Part shown: positions 1-11,028 of the stretch, piece after piece
How the letters are laid out: each line of letters opens with the position of its first letter
Position numbering within the stretch: the first letter of the stretch is position 1
Assembly (NCBI GenBank): GCA_020809705.1
Contig: CP085830.1
Location: 2,356,001 to 2,420,000 of the forward strand
DNA from: Calonectria ilicicola
Lineage: Eukaryota; Ascomycota; Sordariomycetes; Hypocreales; Nectriaceae
Direction of reading: 5' to 3'
DNA: 64,000 bases
Made by a program: the position numbers and the translations under genes
Notes under the pieces: generated by a model
The model's database searches: none
Told to the model about the DNA's origin: nothing
What the model saw: only the letters and a program-made list of their open reading frames with translations

Positions 1-2
1 TG

Positions 3-2186
3 GGCCTTGCGGACCGTGTGGCGGAAGAGAGGTGCACTCGCGTTGGCGAAGAGGTTGGATATACTATCCGTGGTGAATCTCGCAGGTCCAAAGATACCCG
101 TATCACATTTGTGACAACCGGTGTTCTCCTCCGGCGTCTTCAAACATCTGGAGGGCGTGTTGAAGATGTAGTTGCGTCTCTGGCCGATGTCAGCCACGTT
201 GTCATTGACGAAGTCCATGAACGCAGTCTTGACACGGACTTTTTGCTCAACCTTATTCGAGAAGTCATGAGAAGCAAAAAGGACATGTTGAAGCTGATTC
301 TAATGTCTGCTACGCTGGATGCATCCACATTTGCTCACTACTTTACGTCCGAGGGCCTTACCGTAGGTATGGTTGAGATTTCGGGTCGGACATTCCCCGT
401 GGATGAATACTATCTCGACGACGTTATCCGAATGACTGGTTACGGTATTGACAAGTCAGATACCGGGTTTATTACTGGGGATACTATGGGAAAGGTCATC
501 CAAAAGATTGGTCATCGCATCAACTACAGTCTAATTGAGGAGACGGTCAAAGCTATTGATTACGAGCTCTCCTACGAGAAAAAGACTGGCGGCATTCTCA
601 TCTTCCTTCCAGGAGTAGGAGAAATCAACCAAGCGTGCAGGTATTTGAAATCTATCAGCTCGCTCCACGTCCTTCCTCTTCACGCATCACTTGAAACGAG
701 AGAACAAAAGAGAGTATTCACAAGCCCACCACACGGGAAGCGCAAGGTAGTCGTTGCAACCAATGTGGCAGAAACCTCAATCACAATTGACGATATTATT
801 GCTGTCATTGACAGCGGAAAGGTTAAGGAGACGAGTTTCGATGCTATAAATAACATGAGAAAGCTTGAAGAGACGTGGGCATCGCGAGCAGCTTGCAAAC
901 AGCGACGAGGTCGAGCTGGTCGAGTTCAAGAAGGCAGATGCTACAAACTCTTTACTGAAAACCTGGAGAAAAACACGATGCCCGAGAGACCGGAACCGGA
1001 AATTAGGCGCGTTCCCTTGGAACAACTGTGCCTTTCGGTTCGTGCTATGGGTATGAGAGATGTTTCGGGCTTCCTTGGGCGATCACCGACTCCTCCCGAT
1101 GCAACTGCCATCGACGGCGCCATGAAGCTTCTGAGAAGAATGGGCGCCTTAGATGGAGATGAGCTCACTGCCATGGGGCAACAGCTTGCTATGTTGCCTG
1201 CAGACCTGCGCTGTGGTAAGTTGATGGTGTTTGGCGCCATCTTTGGTTGCTTGGATGATTGCGTGACGATCGCTGCTATTCTGAGCACACGAAGCCCATT
1301 CTTGTCTCCTTCAGAGAGAAGAGAGGAGGCAAAGGAAGCCCGCATGAAGTTTTATACTGGAGATGGCGATCTCTTGACAGATCTCGAAGGCTTCAAGCAG
1401 TGGGATGCCATGATGGCAGACCGGGTCCCCCAGCGTCAGATCCGAAGCTGGTGTGACGAAAACTTCTTGGCATACCAGACACTCTCGGACATTTCAAACA
1501 CACGTACACAATACTACTCAGCACTGGCTGAAATCGGCATTGTATCGACGTCTGAAGTTGTGAGCGAGGCGCATGCGCGAGGTAGCTACACTGGCGGTAC
1601 TCAGCTACTACGAGCACTTATCGCAGCAGCTTTCACGCCGCAGCTTGCTCGAATCCAGTATCCCGACAAGAAATTTGCTAGCTCCATGTCCGGTGCGGTG
1701 GAACTGGACCCGGAGGCTCGCTCTATCAAGTATTTCAACCAGGAAAATGGACGAGTATTCGTGCATCCAAGCAGTACGCTCTTTAACAGCCAGGGATTCT
1801 CGGGTAATGCGACATACATGTCGTACTTTAGTCTGATCTCGACAAGTAAGATCTTCATCCGAGACCTTACTCGTAAGTTTGCCCATGTATAACATTATCG
1901 AAATTGAATAGTCATAGCTAACCACGTATATTAAGCATTCAATGCATACACACTCCTTCTTTTCTCTGGGCCTATCGAGCTAGACACTCTTGGTCGAGGT
2001 CTGCTCGTGGACGGCTGGCTACGACTCAGAGGATGGGCACGAATCGGTGTGCTGGTAGCACGACTAAGGGGACTGGTAGATGAGGTGATTGCGAGAAAGG
2101 TGGAAAACCCCGAGCTGGGACTTGGGGACAATGAAGTGATTCGACTGGCGACCAAAATGATAGAGCTTGATGGACTGGACGCATAG
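3..2186 (+). CDS. DEAH-box RNA helicase, C-terminal part (5' end outside window)
   Basis: This is an ATP-dependent DExH helicase of the DHX29/DHX57/YLR419W type that remodels RNA or RNP. Exons 3-1872 and 1936-2186 give 706 residues. The 63-nt intron starts GTAAGT and has a GCTAAC branch point. Without splicing the frame stops at 1892 and loses the C-terminal end, whereas splicing gives TPFNAYTLLLFSG, a typical DEAH tail. Visible motifs are DEVH (about residue 69 of the fragment), SAT (LMSATLDA), motif IV (ILIFLPG), motif V (VATNVAETSITID) and motif VI (QRRGRAGR), followed by the HA2/winged-helix region and OB-fold. The P-loop lies upstream of the window; the fragment begins GLADRVAEER, just after motif Ia. 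Family level is firm, but the exact paralogue is an inference. Confidence 0.93.
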
Positions 2187-2552
2187 ACTAAATACATAGA
2201 CTGGAAGGCGTTACCTGGACGGGCAAATGTCAGAGATGTATCTATCCAGTGTCATCGGGCCGAATTCATGCAAAGATAAGGGAAATATGCAATTCAAAGA
2301 ATTCAGTTGATCTGTGCATAATTGATTCATTCTTGCATCTTTACCTTCTTTTTATTCTTATTTCTGGGCCCTCTCCGGATTGCAAGTTGACCCCGCGGCG
2401 GGGCACATTGGTTGCCTGGCGGTTGGAGCTGCAAGAGCTTAGATGCACCTCCAGTTCATGTGTAGCGGTGTCTAGTTGCGACTTTCATCTACCTACTAAA
2501 AAAGAGTCACACCAAAAAACGAAACAGGAAAAGGCGAAAAAGAAAAGAAGTA
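2187..2552. other. Intergenic, helicase to aprataxin
   Basis: This 366-bp spacer lies between two tandem plus-strand genes. It should hold the helicase 3' UTR and the aprataxin promoter. The last 60 bases before the aprataxin ATG are purine-rich (AAAAAAG runs). No gene is seen. Confidence 0.6.
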
Positions 2553-3463
2553 ATGGCACACGAAGACTCGGAAGCAGAAGAGGCCATCACACAGGAGGAA
2601 ATCCACGGAGAGGAGCCCCAAGCAATGATCAAACCCAAGGCCCGCAATGCCTGTATTTTCAGCGCCCTCACCCCCCATACTGTCGATTGCACCACGACTG
2701 ACACAGCTGCATAGTCGCTGAGCTCATGAGCAAAAAGCCCAAGGCGGCTGATCCCCCGCGGCCAGCGAAGATGTCTCGCGGCGGGAACCCGTTCAGGGAT
2801 CGGATGGGCCTGGGTGCGTACCTCGAAGAGCCAGCGTCGTACCCGCCGTCGCGCGTCATCTCTCACAATGACGACTTCGTCGCCATCCATGACCGCTATC
2901 CCAAGGCCACCATTCACACGCTACTGCTCCCACGCTCCGCAGCGCACAACCTGCAGCACCCGTTTGACGCATTCGAGGACGCAGAGTTCCTCGCCCAGGT
3001 CAAAGCTGAGACGGCACGGCTCAAGGCCCTTGTCGCCGCCGAGCTGCAGCGCCGCCTCGGACATTCCAGTGGTCGAGACGCCGCCCGCCAGGCTGTTCTG
3101 AACGGCGATGCCGACCCTCCTGCAGACGGGGAGCTGCCCAGGGGCCGCGACTGGGCGGCCGAGGTGATCTGCGGCGTGCATGCAGTGCCGAGCATGCGCC
3201 ATCTGCACATCCACGTGCTCTCGCGCGACATGCACTCTGAAACGCTCAAGCATCGCAAGCACTACAACTCTTTTACGACGCCGTTCCTCGTCAGCATCGA
3301 TGACTTCCCCCTGCCGCCCGACGACCCGAGAAGGCACACCAAGGAAGCAGGATATCTGCGAAGAGATCTAAAGTGCTGGCGGTGCGGCCGCAACTTTGGA
3401 AACCAGTTCCAAAAGCTCAAGGCGCACCTCGACGAGGAGTTTGAGACGTGGAAGAGAGAATGA
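2553..3463 (+). CDS. hnt3: Aprataxin-like HIT/zinc-finger protein (Hnt3 type)
   Basis: Aprataxin removes 5'-AMP from abortive DNA-ligation ends in the nucleus. Exons 2553-2652 and 2715-3463 give about 282 residues. The 62-nt intron has a weak GTATTT donor, an ACTGAC branch and a CATAG acceptor. The joined N-terminus reads KARNAFAELMSKKPK, which I associate with fungal aprataxins, so the ATG at 2553 is preferred over the in-frame ATG at 2726. The HIT motif is HLHIHVLS. The C-terminus has CWRCG followed by a KAHLDEEFE segment, forming the Cys2-His-Glu finger that separates aprataxins from plain HINT proteins. An Ala/Arg-rich insertion sits between the two HIT halves. The family is secure; the first exon is a little less so because of the donor. 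Confidence 0.9.
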
Positions 3464-3853
3464 ACCCAAGAGAGGGGCAGCTATCCAAACTGAGGTGGAT
3501 GCGCTAGACGTAAGGTCTAGTGCTAGATTTCATATAGGTCCTGCGAGGCATTGTCTTTTATCTTTTAAGTATACATACAGCGCCCCAAGGCGCAAAACGC
3601 ACAGCAGCCCCCTTTAACACAAAAAAAAAAGAACAACGTAGCCGTACAATAGTTATTCGATACCCCAGCGACCAGGTCGCTCAAAACATATTAGAAACTC
3701 CCACAGTCCGGCCCTGCCCAACCAAGAACAATGGGCTCATGTTAACAATGAGCCAGTAGAGAAAAGCGGTGGCGTGTTTCGCACACATCTAGACAGGACC
3801 TATTCAGAGGCCTCGTTCTCAGAGTCCTGTAATCGACTATCAGCAAAAAACTG
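3464..3853. other. Convergent 3' intergenic region
   Basis: This 390-bp region lies between the ends of the aprataxin (+) and AT-hook (-) genes. It contains an A-rich run at about 3618-3630 and presumably both 3' UTRs. No gene is seen. Confidence 0.6.
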
Positions 3854-4498
3854 TCACAAATCGGGTATCCTGGTGTTGGAGCGCACCTCATCAGCTGGGT
3901 TGGAATCGTTGTTAGCAGCATCAGCTTCCGCCTCAGCATCAGCATCCGCATTGTCGTCGCCGTCAGCTAGTTTACAGTGAGCCTATGAACCAATATTGGA
4001 TGCGACAGGGAAATCTTGGTACTTACCCTCCCCAACAATATCAAGCTGGTCCTCTTCAGCACCCTCCTCATCTTCATCATCGGCAGGCGCTACAATAGGG
4101 TTCTTGCGAGGTCTACCGCGACTCTTCTTGCCAGTGGAGTTGGCGTTCGGAGTGGTGGCGGCAGCCTTAGTAGGCGTCTTGGAAGGTGTCGCATCCGCCT
4201 TGCGCGGACGACCTCGTCGGCCGGTGCCCTTGGGAGTCTTTGCGGGAGTGGCCGCAGCAGCAACGGCCGCATCAATCTCTTGCTGCGAGGCGCCCTGCGC
4301 TGCGAGGGCTTTGGCAGTGGCGGCAGCCTTGGTGCTTCCCTTCGGGCGACCGCGAGGGCGACCACTGGGCGCAGCGACCGTCTTGGGCTTGTCGCTGCGC
4401 GGGCGGCCACGGGGGCGGCCGGGCTTGGACACTCCGGTGGTGGCCACGGGGATCTTAGGCGACGCGTCGGCCGTAACGGTTTCCTTGGTGCGAGCCAT
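3854..4498 (-). CDS. AT-hook DNA-binding protein (HMG-I/Y-like)
   Basis: This is a small nuclear protein expected to bind the minor groove of AT-rich DNA and act as an architectural chromatin factor. Exons on the minus strand are 4498-4027 and 3966-3854 (194 aa). The 60-nt intron begins GTAAGT and ends CTAG. There are at least four AT-hook cores: GRPRGRPR near residue 26, GRPRGRPK near 47, RRGRPRK near 98 and SRGRPRK near 135, with Ala/Thr/Pro/Lys-rich linkers and a Glu/Asp/Ala-rich acidic tail. The start is chosen at CAACCATGG; the longer open frame upstream (to 4708) is A/T-rich leader. If the intron is retained, the frame still ends cleanly (at 3983) with a different short tail. The gene shares a divergent promoter with the kinesin. 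Confidence 0.85.
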
Positions 4499-5258
4499 GG
4501 TTGTGTTGGAATCAAGTTGTGAAGAAACTGAAAGATGGACGCGTGAGGTGTAAGAGGGGGGTGGGTTTGAGAGAAAAAAGAACGAAAAAAAAAAAAACAA
4601 AAAAAAGAAAGGCGCTTGAGAATACCCGTGCAAAGGCGCGACAAGAGCAAAACAGTCAAAGCGATGAACCCTCGAATTTATTCGATGCCCAAGGACTCGC
4701 GATGGCACAATGTCTTGTCGAGAATTTTCAATGTCGCGTCGACGGTTTCAGCAGTCAAGTACGCTGCCCGACGCTTGAGGCTCGAAGGATTGGCTTGCAC
4801 CGACTATGTACGTAGCTAGGTACTTACTTACTGTACGCGTCCCTTGTCTCGCGTGCAGATCCCCGCGTCGCATAGCAAGATCGGGGTTAGCGTCGAGCAG
4901 GTGGATGACATATTAAAGGAAGCAGGTAGCCAGAGGCCTAAGGCGGGAATGGTGACGGCAACTTTTGTCAGCATACGCCACATGAGGCTTGTCGATCCAG
5001 CTAAAAGCAGATTAGCGTGTTCCTCGTGGCGACGGGTATCGAGGCACCAGATGCTCCGTGCTCCACCCACTTTAGCCCAGTCGGGTCTCGGAAACCAAAT
5101 CCCAGCCAGGCCCCTGCCGTTTACCCTGGCAACAGACATGACGACTCGTAGTAAACAAATGGGCTGGCGCAAGTCGCACAAAAGGACGGATGTGGCACCT
5201 TCTTCGTCAACGCCTCACCGAAAGTCTCCACGACGCTTCAAAGACGTTAGTACCGACC
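4499..5258. other. Divergent promoter region, AT-hook / kinesin
   Basis: This 760-bp region lies between two outward-facing start codons. An A-rich block at about 4575-4610 lies in the AT-hook leader. I see no further gene. The small open frames here are chance. Confidence 0.6.
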
Positions 5259-7070
5259 ATGGCCTATGACCACCGTGCTGTACACTCATCTGCTTCCACG
5301 CCTTCGCTGCGATCCCGCGATGGGACTCTACCACCCCATGCGCGGATGGACGGTGGAGGCAACGTCAAGGTTGTCGTCCGAGTGAGAGCCTTTCTGAACA
5401 GAGGTGTGTAAACGAATGCCCTTGATGATTCCGAGGTGTGACGATTGCTAACCGGGCGGGATTGGCTTGCAGAACTCGAACGCCGCGCACGATGCCTCAT
5501 CGAAATGGACCCCCTCTCCCAGCTCACGACGCTGCTTCCGCCAGAAGAAGAAGACGATGCACCTGCCGCTCTGAAGTCTCGTAAGGTCTACGAGGAGAAG
5601 AACTTTACCTTTGACAACTCATTCTGGAGTCATGACACCCGTGACAAGCACTACGCCCATCAAGAGGACGTGTACAACAGCCTGGGCGAAGAGTTTCTTG
5701 ACCACAACTTTGAGGGCTACCACACCTGCATCTTCGCCTACGGCCAAACAGGTTCCGGAAAGAGTTACACCATGATGGGAACCCCTGAGCAGCCTGGTCT
5801 CATCCCAAGGACCTGCGAGGATCTCTTTGAGCGAATCGACGCTGCCCAGGCTGAGAACACAAACATTGCCTACAATGTCCGAGTCTCGTACTTCGAGGTC
5901 TACAACGAGCACGTCCGAGATCTCTTGGTTCCTGTTATCCCTAACAAGCCACCAAACTACCTCAAGATTCGCGAGTCCCCGACCGAAGGCCCCTATGTGA
6001 AGGATCTCACTGAAGTGCCTGTTCGAAACTATGGCGAAATTCTGCGCTTCATGAAGAAGGGAGATTCGTCACGAACAGTTGCGAGCACCAAGATGAACGA
6101 CACTAGCAGTCGAAGTCACGCTGTCTTCACAATCATGCTAAAGCAGATTCACCACGACCTTGAGACGGATGAGACAACCGAGCGTAGCTCTCGAATCCGA
6201 CTTGTCGATCTTGCAGGTAGTGAGAGAGCCAAGTCGACCGAGGCAACTGGCGCCCGATTGCGTGAAGGAAGCAACATCAACAAGTCGCTCACCACTCTGG
6301 GTCGTGTCATTGCCTCTCTGGCAGATCCCAAAGCACTCCGAGGAGGAAAGAGAAAGGACGTGGTCCCTTACCGAGATTCCATCCTAACATGGCTCCTCAA
6401 GGACTCATTGGGTGGAAACAGTAAAACCGCCATGATTGCATGCATTGCTCCATCAGACTATGACGAAACACTGTCAACTCTTCGATACGCAGACCAAGCC
6501 AAGCGCATCCGCACTCGGGCCGTGGTCAACCAGGACCAAATCTCGACAGCTGAGAGAGATGCCCAGATCGCCGCCATGGCGGAAGAGATCCGCGTCCTGC
6601 AGCTCTCCGTTTCTAATTCGAGACAGCAGGAGAAGAATGCCAAGGAGGCAGAGGACAAGCTGGAGGAGTACCAGACCCGGGTCGGATCGATGCAGCGCAT
6701 GATGGAGGAACGCAGCATGGTTGCAGAGAGCAAGATCAAGAAGCTTCAGACGGAGAACGAGGCACTCAAGCTGCACCTCAAGCTCGCCATCGAAAGCTTA
6801 AAGAACCCCATTCCCACCGTGACTGTCAGCTCCGAGAAGGACATGGATGAGATTGATGATGAGGACAAGGAAAACGCAGACGACCAATCCGAGTATGACG
6901 AGGAGTACGACTCGGACAGCACGGCATACAGCGAAGATGATTTGCAGGAGGAGATGCACCGCTACCTCGAGGACATGGGCAACTTGCGCAAGCTTATTGG
7001 TGGAGACTTGTCGCGGTTCATGAGCGAGGGCAACGCCCGCACGCCTCTGGGTGTACGAGAGAATGTTTAA
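5259..7070 (+). CDS. Short kinesin-3-like motor protein
   Basis: This is a microtubule motor ATPase. Exons 5259-5403 and 5473-7070 give 580 residues. The 69-nt intron has donor GTGTGT and branch GCTAAC and falls just after VRVRAFLNR. The motor domain fills about residues 35-400: P-loop GQTGSGKS (about 139-146), switch I NDTSSRSH, switch II DLAGSERA and the kinesin-3-like YRDSILTWLLKDSLGGNSKT. A coiled coil follows (about 425-500), then an acidic stretch rich in Asp/Glu/Tyr, and the protein ends at about 580. No FHA, PH or long cargo tail is present, unlike KIF1A/UNC-104 (usually over 1,500 aa). It resembles the short fungal kinesin-3 class (NcKin3/UncB type). The motor call is certain; the subclass is inference. 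Confidence 0.93.
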
Positions 7071-7933
7071 ATGTTCATGATAATGTCCCTCCCCCTAGCA
7101 CAAGGGGTTGTGTCGACTGCATAGAAGTAGGAGCACGGTGTTTTTGGAGCGCATAACGACCGATGCCCAAATTGGGTGTCCGGAGGAATTTGTTTGACAA
7201 GAGGGCTTTTATTAGGTTTTTAAATACACAAGAGATTGCTAGCGTACGTTTGAGATATGTTATATCGAGGTGGTATGCACCATGATGGACTAGATTAGAT
7301 GTTGATTATAAGGAGAATTGCATTTTGATCAGGTCTCAGAGTGAGTGAGTAAAAATGTGGAAGGGATGACACAGCTGGGATGTTTGGGGATGAATGACGT
7401 ATCATATCCTGCATGTCCTTGTCGATAACTACGATTACCAAGGAGAGAAGATGAAGGGGGAACCCCAACAAAACCAAGAGCTTGTTGCAGTCAGTTGTCG
7501 TTTCCAGGACGGGTTTAACCCTCAATCAAGATTCCGCTATAATTCAACTTGAATAAAAAGGAAAAAAGAAAAGGAGAATTCACCAAAGAAAGGGGATGTC
7601 TTCGATCTCACATGGTCATCGTGCTTGATGCAACACACCCTCAGGGAAAAAAAATCACTCCACCATGCGACGACAGTGAGCACCTTGTCTCAAGCTGCAA
7701 CTTTACGCGCCATCGACGGCGACAACGGTTGGTGATGGCAGATCACCAACCACATCGCAGGGGGCCGACCCGCTTTTGAGTGCGTCGGAGGGATTCCTCG
7801 TGTTCCTTGCAGAACATTGGCCCCTCGCTGGCTATGGCTGATGCAGTGCAGACATGCTAGCCGTTGGGCGCACTCACCGGTCCCGCCCTCGCGCCGTCTC
7901 GTGCCGCCTGTGTCGTTGACTCGCATTCTGTGC

Positions 7934-7952
7934 TGTGTGTGTGTGTGTGTGT
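7934..7952. repeat. (TG)n microsatellite
   Basis: A 19-base run of alternating T and G in the intergenic region upstream of eIF4E. Confidence 0.9.
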
Positions 7953-8559
7953 CGGCAACGGCACCTCCCTCTCTCTATTGCAATGATACATAGAGCTGGC
8001 TGCTGGCTATCTCCGTCAAAATAGCGCCCGCTTGGCCTGCCGCGCTCCGGCTCGCTTAGTGGTAAGTCCATGTCAAGAGTTACATGCGTGGAATTAAAAA
8101 GGTAGCAGTAGCCATCGCAGCAGCAGCAGCAATCAGTAAAACGACCTCTCACATTGCCCGCTGCCAGCCGTCTCTCATTCCCCCCTCAGGGCGCACAGCG
8201 CCACCTGTTGCTGCTGGCCCTGCCCCTCCCCAGCTGTCATCACGGCACTGCCCTGCCCAATACAGCCACGCCTAGGCAGGTTGGCCAGTGGGCGGTTAGG
8301 GAAGCGTTGTACTTCCTCAGCATCCTGACGCCTAGCCCTGCATCTTAATTACTGGGCGGGTAGCTCCCGCGCACTGACGGTGACTTGCCCAGAGTCCCCT
8401 GGGCCCAACTAAGCCGCATCTGACGGTGCCCCTCGTTTGTTCCTGTATCCCGCTTCGCGGCCCTCGCCCCCCCGGGCCTCCGTCGCCGACTAAGTCCTCC
8501 TCCGTCCGTGATAACTGCTATTGTTCTTTAACCCTTCAACCTCCCATAACCTCTCCTTT

Positions 8560-8640
8560 CTCTCCCACCAATCCTCCCGTTCCCTTCTCCCTTTTCCCTT
8601 TTTTTTTTTTTCTTAGCAACTTCAACCCTCCTCGCCCGCC
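8560..8640 (+). promoter_or_regulatory. Pyrimidine-rich leader/core promoter of eIF4E gene
   Basis: A C/T-dominated tract with an 11-13 T run ends at the start codon (context CCGCCATGT). Such tracts are common just upstream of highly expressed fungal genes. Promoter function is inferred from composition and position only. Confidence 0.4.
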
Positions 8641-9539
8641 ATGTCTACGCGCCCGTCCCTCTTCACGCGCGGCCTCAGTGGCCTCGCCCAGTCGTCCGAT
8701 CCCAACTCCCCCGCCGAGCAGCGTGACGATGCGAAGCGCAACTTTCTCAAGACCATGAGGCCGCTCCCCACCCAGCACTACTGGAACGTCTACTTTGACC
8801 ACTCCACCAAGGAACAGCAGCAGCCGCCGCAGCAGAGCACCACCGGCGAGGGGGAGTACCATGCCCAGCTCGAGCAGCTCGGCGACCAGATCGAGTCGGT
8901 CCAGGACTTTTGGCGCTATGCCAACAACACTCCGGTCGACATGATCAAGATGCGCGAATCTATCTACCTCTTCAAAGCTGGCTTCCGACCAGTCTGGGAG
9001 GACCGCCGCAACATCCTAGGTGGAAGCTGGACCTTTCGCGTCCCCAAGAACATTGGTCCCGACTTCTGGACTCGCATCCAGCTCCTGGCCATTGGCGAGA
9101 AGCTCCAGAGTGTCCTCGATGATGGTGCGCAACCTTGGTTCCCCTTTACCAGGTCCACAGGACCTGGCAAACACCCCCCCTTCCCCCCTAGTAATTATCA
9201 TATTAACCCGTTGCTATTATAGAGGACCAGCTATGCGGCGTTGGTTTGTCCGTCCGCTTCAACTCGCACCTAATCTCCATCTGGCACCGCGACGCTTCCA
9301 AGAAAAACTCCATCGAAGCCATCCTCGCCTGCGTCCTTGAGGATCTCCCCCCTGAGCTCTCCCCCAAGCCCGAAAGCTATTTCTACAAGAAGCATTCCGA
9401 TCACGCCGGCTTCAAGGCCCCTCCCGAGCTCCAGGCCGTCATCGACTCCCGGAAGCGCGCTGAAGACAAGGCCGCTGCCCAGAAGCCGGCCGAGACCATC
9501 GTTGAGCAGCCCGAGGTGGCAGACGAATCACCTCAATAA
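8641..9539 (+). CDS. eIF4E-family cap-binding protein, class II (4EHP-like)
   Basis: This protein binds the mRNA 5' cap. Exons 8641-9124 and 9223-9539 give 266 aa, with a 98-nt intron ending CTATTATAG. The fold is recognised by VQDFWRYANN, the core FRPVWEDRRNILGGSWTFR (Trp-Glu cap contacts), FWTRIQLLAIGE and GVGLSVRFNSHLISIWHRD. By eye alignment, the two tryptophans typical of class I (human W43 and W56) are tyrosines (HYWNVYF and EYHAQLEQ). That is the class II/4EHP pattern, and members often act as translational repressors or stress isoforms. The N-terminus of about 45 aa and a Gln/Pro-rich insertion (EQQQPPQQ) are low complexity, and the C-terminus is Ala/Glu-rich. Family is firm; class assignment is probable. 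Confidence 0.92.
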
Positions 9540-10277
9540 ATTGATGAAGTAATGATGAATCTCGATTGATTTTATTTACATGGGAAATCTCAGTGTGTAC
9601 ATGCTGTGTTTGGTGGGGGAAATTTGCATCTTCTAAGGCGTTTCAGAATGGGTGGGAATAATTATAAATGGTCGAGACTACTATCTACTTGGCCTAGTCA
9701 GATTCTCCCTGACATGGCCCAACTTGAACCAATGTCATATCAACAGTTACAAATTAGCAATTATTCCTCATCATCCATCCCCCCTTCCGTCAGTGTCCCT
9801 GGCGCATTCTCTTCGCTACTTGGCGTGAAGGGTAGAGATCCGCAATCCGCGGGCGACCCCTGCGTGTCATCGTCTCATATTGACATGCGAGCCACCCTAA
9901 TTTTCTCCTCCCCCAATGACTTGATGTGACAGTTCGCTGTACCCAGAGTAGGCTAATTGATTAGAGTCGAGGAGCCAGAAGCTTTGGCGCGAAAGTAAAA
10001 CATACCTTAGTATTTCCGGATATGACGTCTTTGCGAAATCATGTCAACAGCGCATGACAAAAGTCCAAGGGGGGGAATAGTTCCACAAGAGACGAATTCG
10101 GCTCCAGCTGGCGCTCTCGTGGGCCAAGAAATGACTGGTAAAAATCGGGCCGTCGACACGAGAGGATTTCAGTCCATCCCGGTTCGACCTCTGTTCACGC
10201 CCCCGTGCCTCTTCGCGGAGTAATTGCGAGAGCGAAGCCCGGTGGCCGCACTCCGGTGGCCGCACTCCGGTGGCCCT
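9540..10277. other. Convergent intergenic region, eIF4E / centrin-like
   Basis: This 738-bp region lies between two gene ends and contains 3' UTRs. A 14-bp tandem repeat abuts the centrin stop codon. No gene is recognised. Confidence 0.6.
10241..10275. repeat. 14-bp tandem repeat, 2.5 copies
   Basis: The unit GGTGGCCGCACTCC occurs twice perfectly, then as a 7-base partial copy. It ends two bases from the stop codon of the centrin-like gene, in its 3' UTR. Confidence 0.9.
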
Positions 10278-11028
10278 TCACCTCCAAACCCCGGCACTCT
10301 TCATCACGCCGTCGAACTCGTCAAGCTCCACGCCCCTGGCCACGCCCGCACCGCCGTTTGCCTCGAGGATCATGTCCTTGAGCAGCTCCTCGTCCACGTC
10401 CTCCTTCAAAACGGCAGCCACCCGGCGCAGGTGCGCAAGGGTGATGGGCCCGTCGTGGCCGTTGGTGAAGAGCCGGAACGCCTCGTCAACCTCGGCTTGG
10501 TGCGCGTCGGAGTCGTGCTCTCGTGTGTGGAATTTGAGCGCGCAAATGGCGAAAAAGGGTTCAAAGGTGGCATAACCGTCGTCTTCCGGGTCGAGGATCG
10601 AGACAAACTCCTTGAGCTCAGCTGCGGACGAAGCTGGGACGCCGAGGGCTCTGCAGTGTGTCTTGCGTCAGTCATGATGGGTTCTGTTTTCGTTGGGCGT
10701 GCTGTCATGGGGGAGGGAGGGGTAGGTCAAGAGTATGAGGAAGCGCGTACATGAGGGCCGACTTGACATCGTTAATGGGCAAGACGCCGTGTTTCTCTCC
10801 GTCCATGGGCTCAGCAAAGAGACTGAATGCCTCGCGGATCTCGCCCTCCTCCTGGGGAGTCACGTTGTGCTCCTTTGCCAGCTTGGACTGGCGCGGCTTG
10901 GGAGCGCCGCCGGCAGCGGTGCCGCCGCTTGCTGTTTTACGCTTCGGAGGCTGCGGACGCAAACCGTTAGAAAATAGAGATAGCTTTAGGGGGAAAGAGT
11001 CCGGGATCGGGCTGTGGTTACATACCAT
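10278..11028 (-). CDS. Centrin/Cdc31-like EF-hand protein
   Basis: This is a centrin-like protein, 191 aa, expected at the spindle pole body or nuclear pore. Minus-strand exons are 11028-11026 (the ATG alone), 10950-10751 and 10650-10278. Introns are 75 nt (GTATGT, branch TTCTAAC) and 100 nt (GTACGC to CTGCAG). Splicing directly after the ATG gives MPPKRKTASGG, a basic tail, then TPQEEGEIREAFSLF, the centrin EF-1 entry helix. Residues about 55-190 follow centrin spacing to the end, including ELKEFVSILDPEDDG, EVDEAFRLF and LAHLRRVAAVL. All four loops look poor for calcium: EF-1 is lengthened (AEPMDGEKHG), EF-2 lacks Glu at position 12, EF-3 is shortened (TNGHDGP) and EF-4 reads ANGGAGVARG. The family is good; Cdc31 orthology is inferred. 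Confidence 0.82.

Larger units (their letters stand above)
7071..8640. other. Intergenic, kinesin to eIF4E
   Basis: This 1.57-kb region holds the kinesin 3' UTR, then GC-rich sequence. It has a (TG)n tract at 7934-7952, a GCA repeat at about 8118-8130 and a pyrimidine-rich block just before the eIF4E ATG. Short open frames on both strands have no recognisable domain. Confidence 0.6.

Noticed and set aside
2726..3463. Aprataxin starting at the ATG at 2726
   Set aside because: An upstream exon joins in frame and supplies the conserved RNAFAELM start; the shorter form is less likely.
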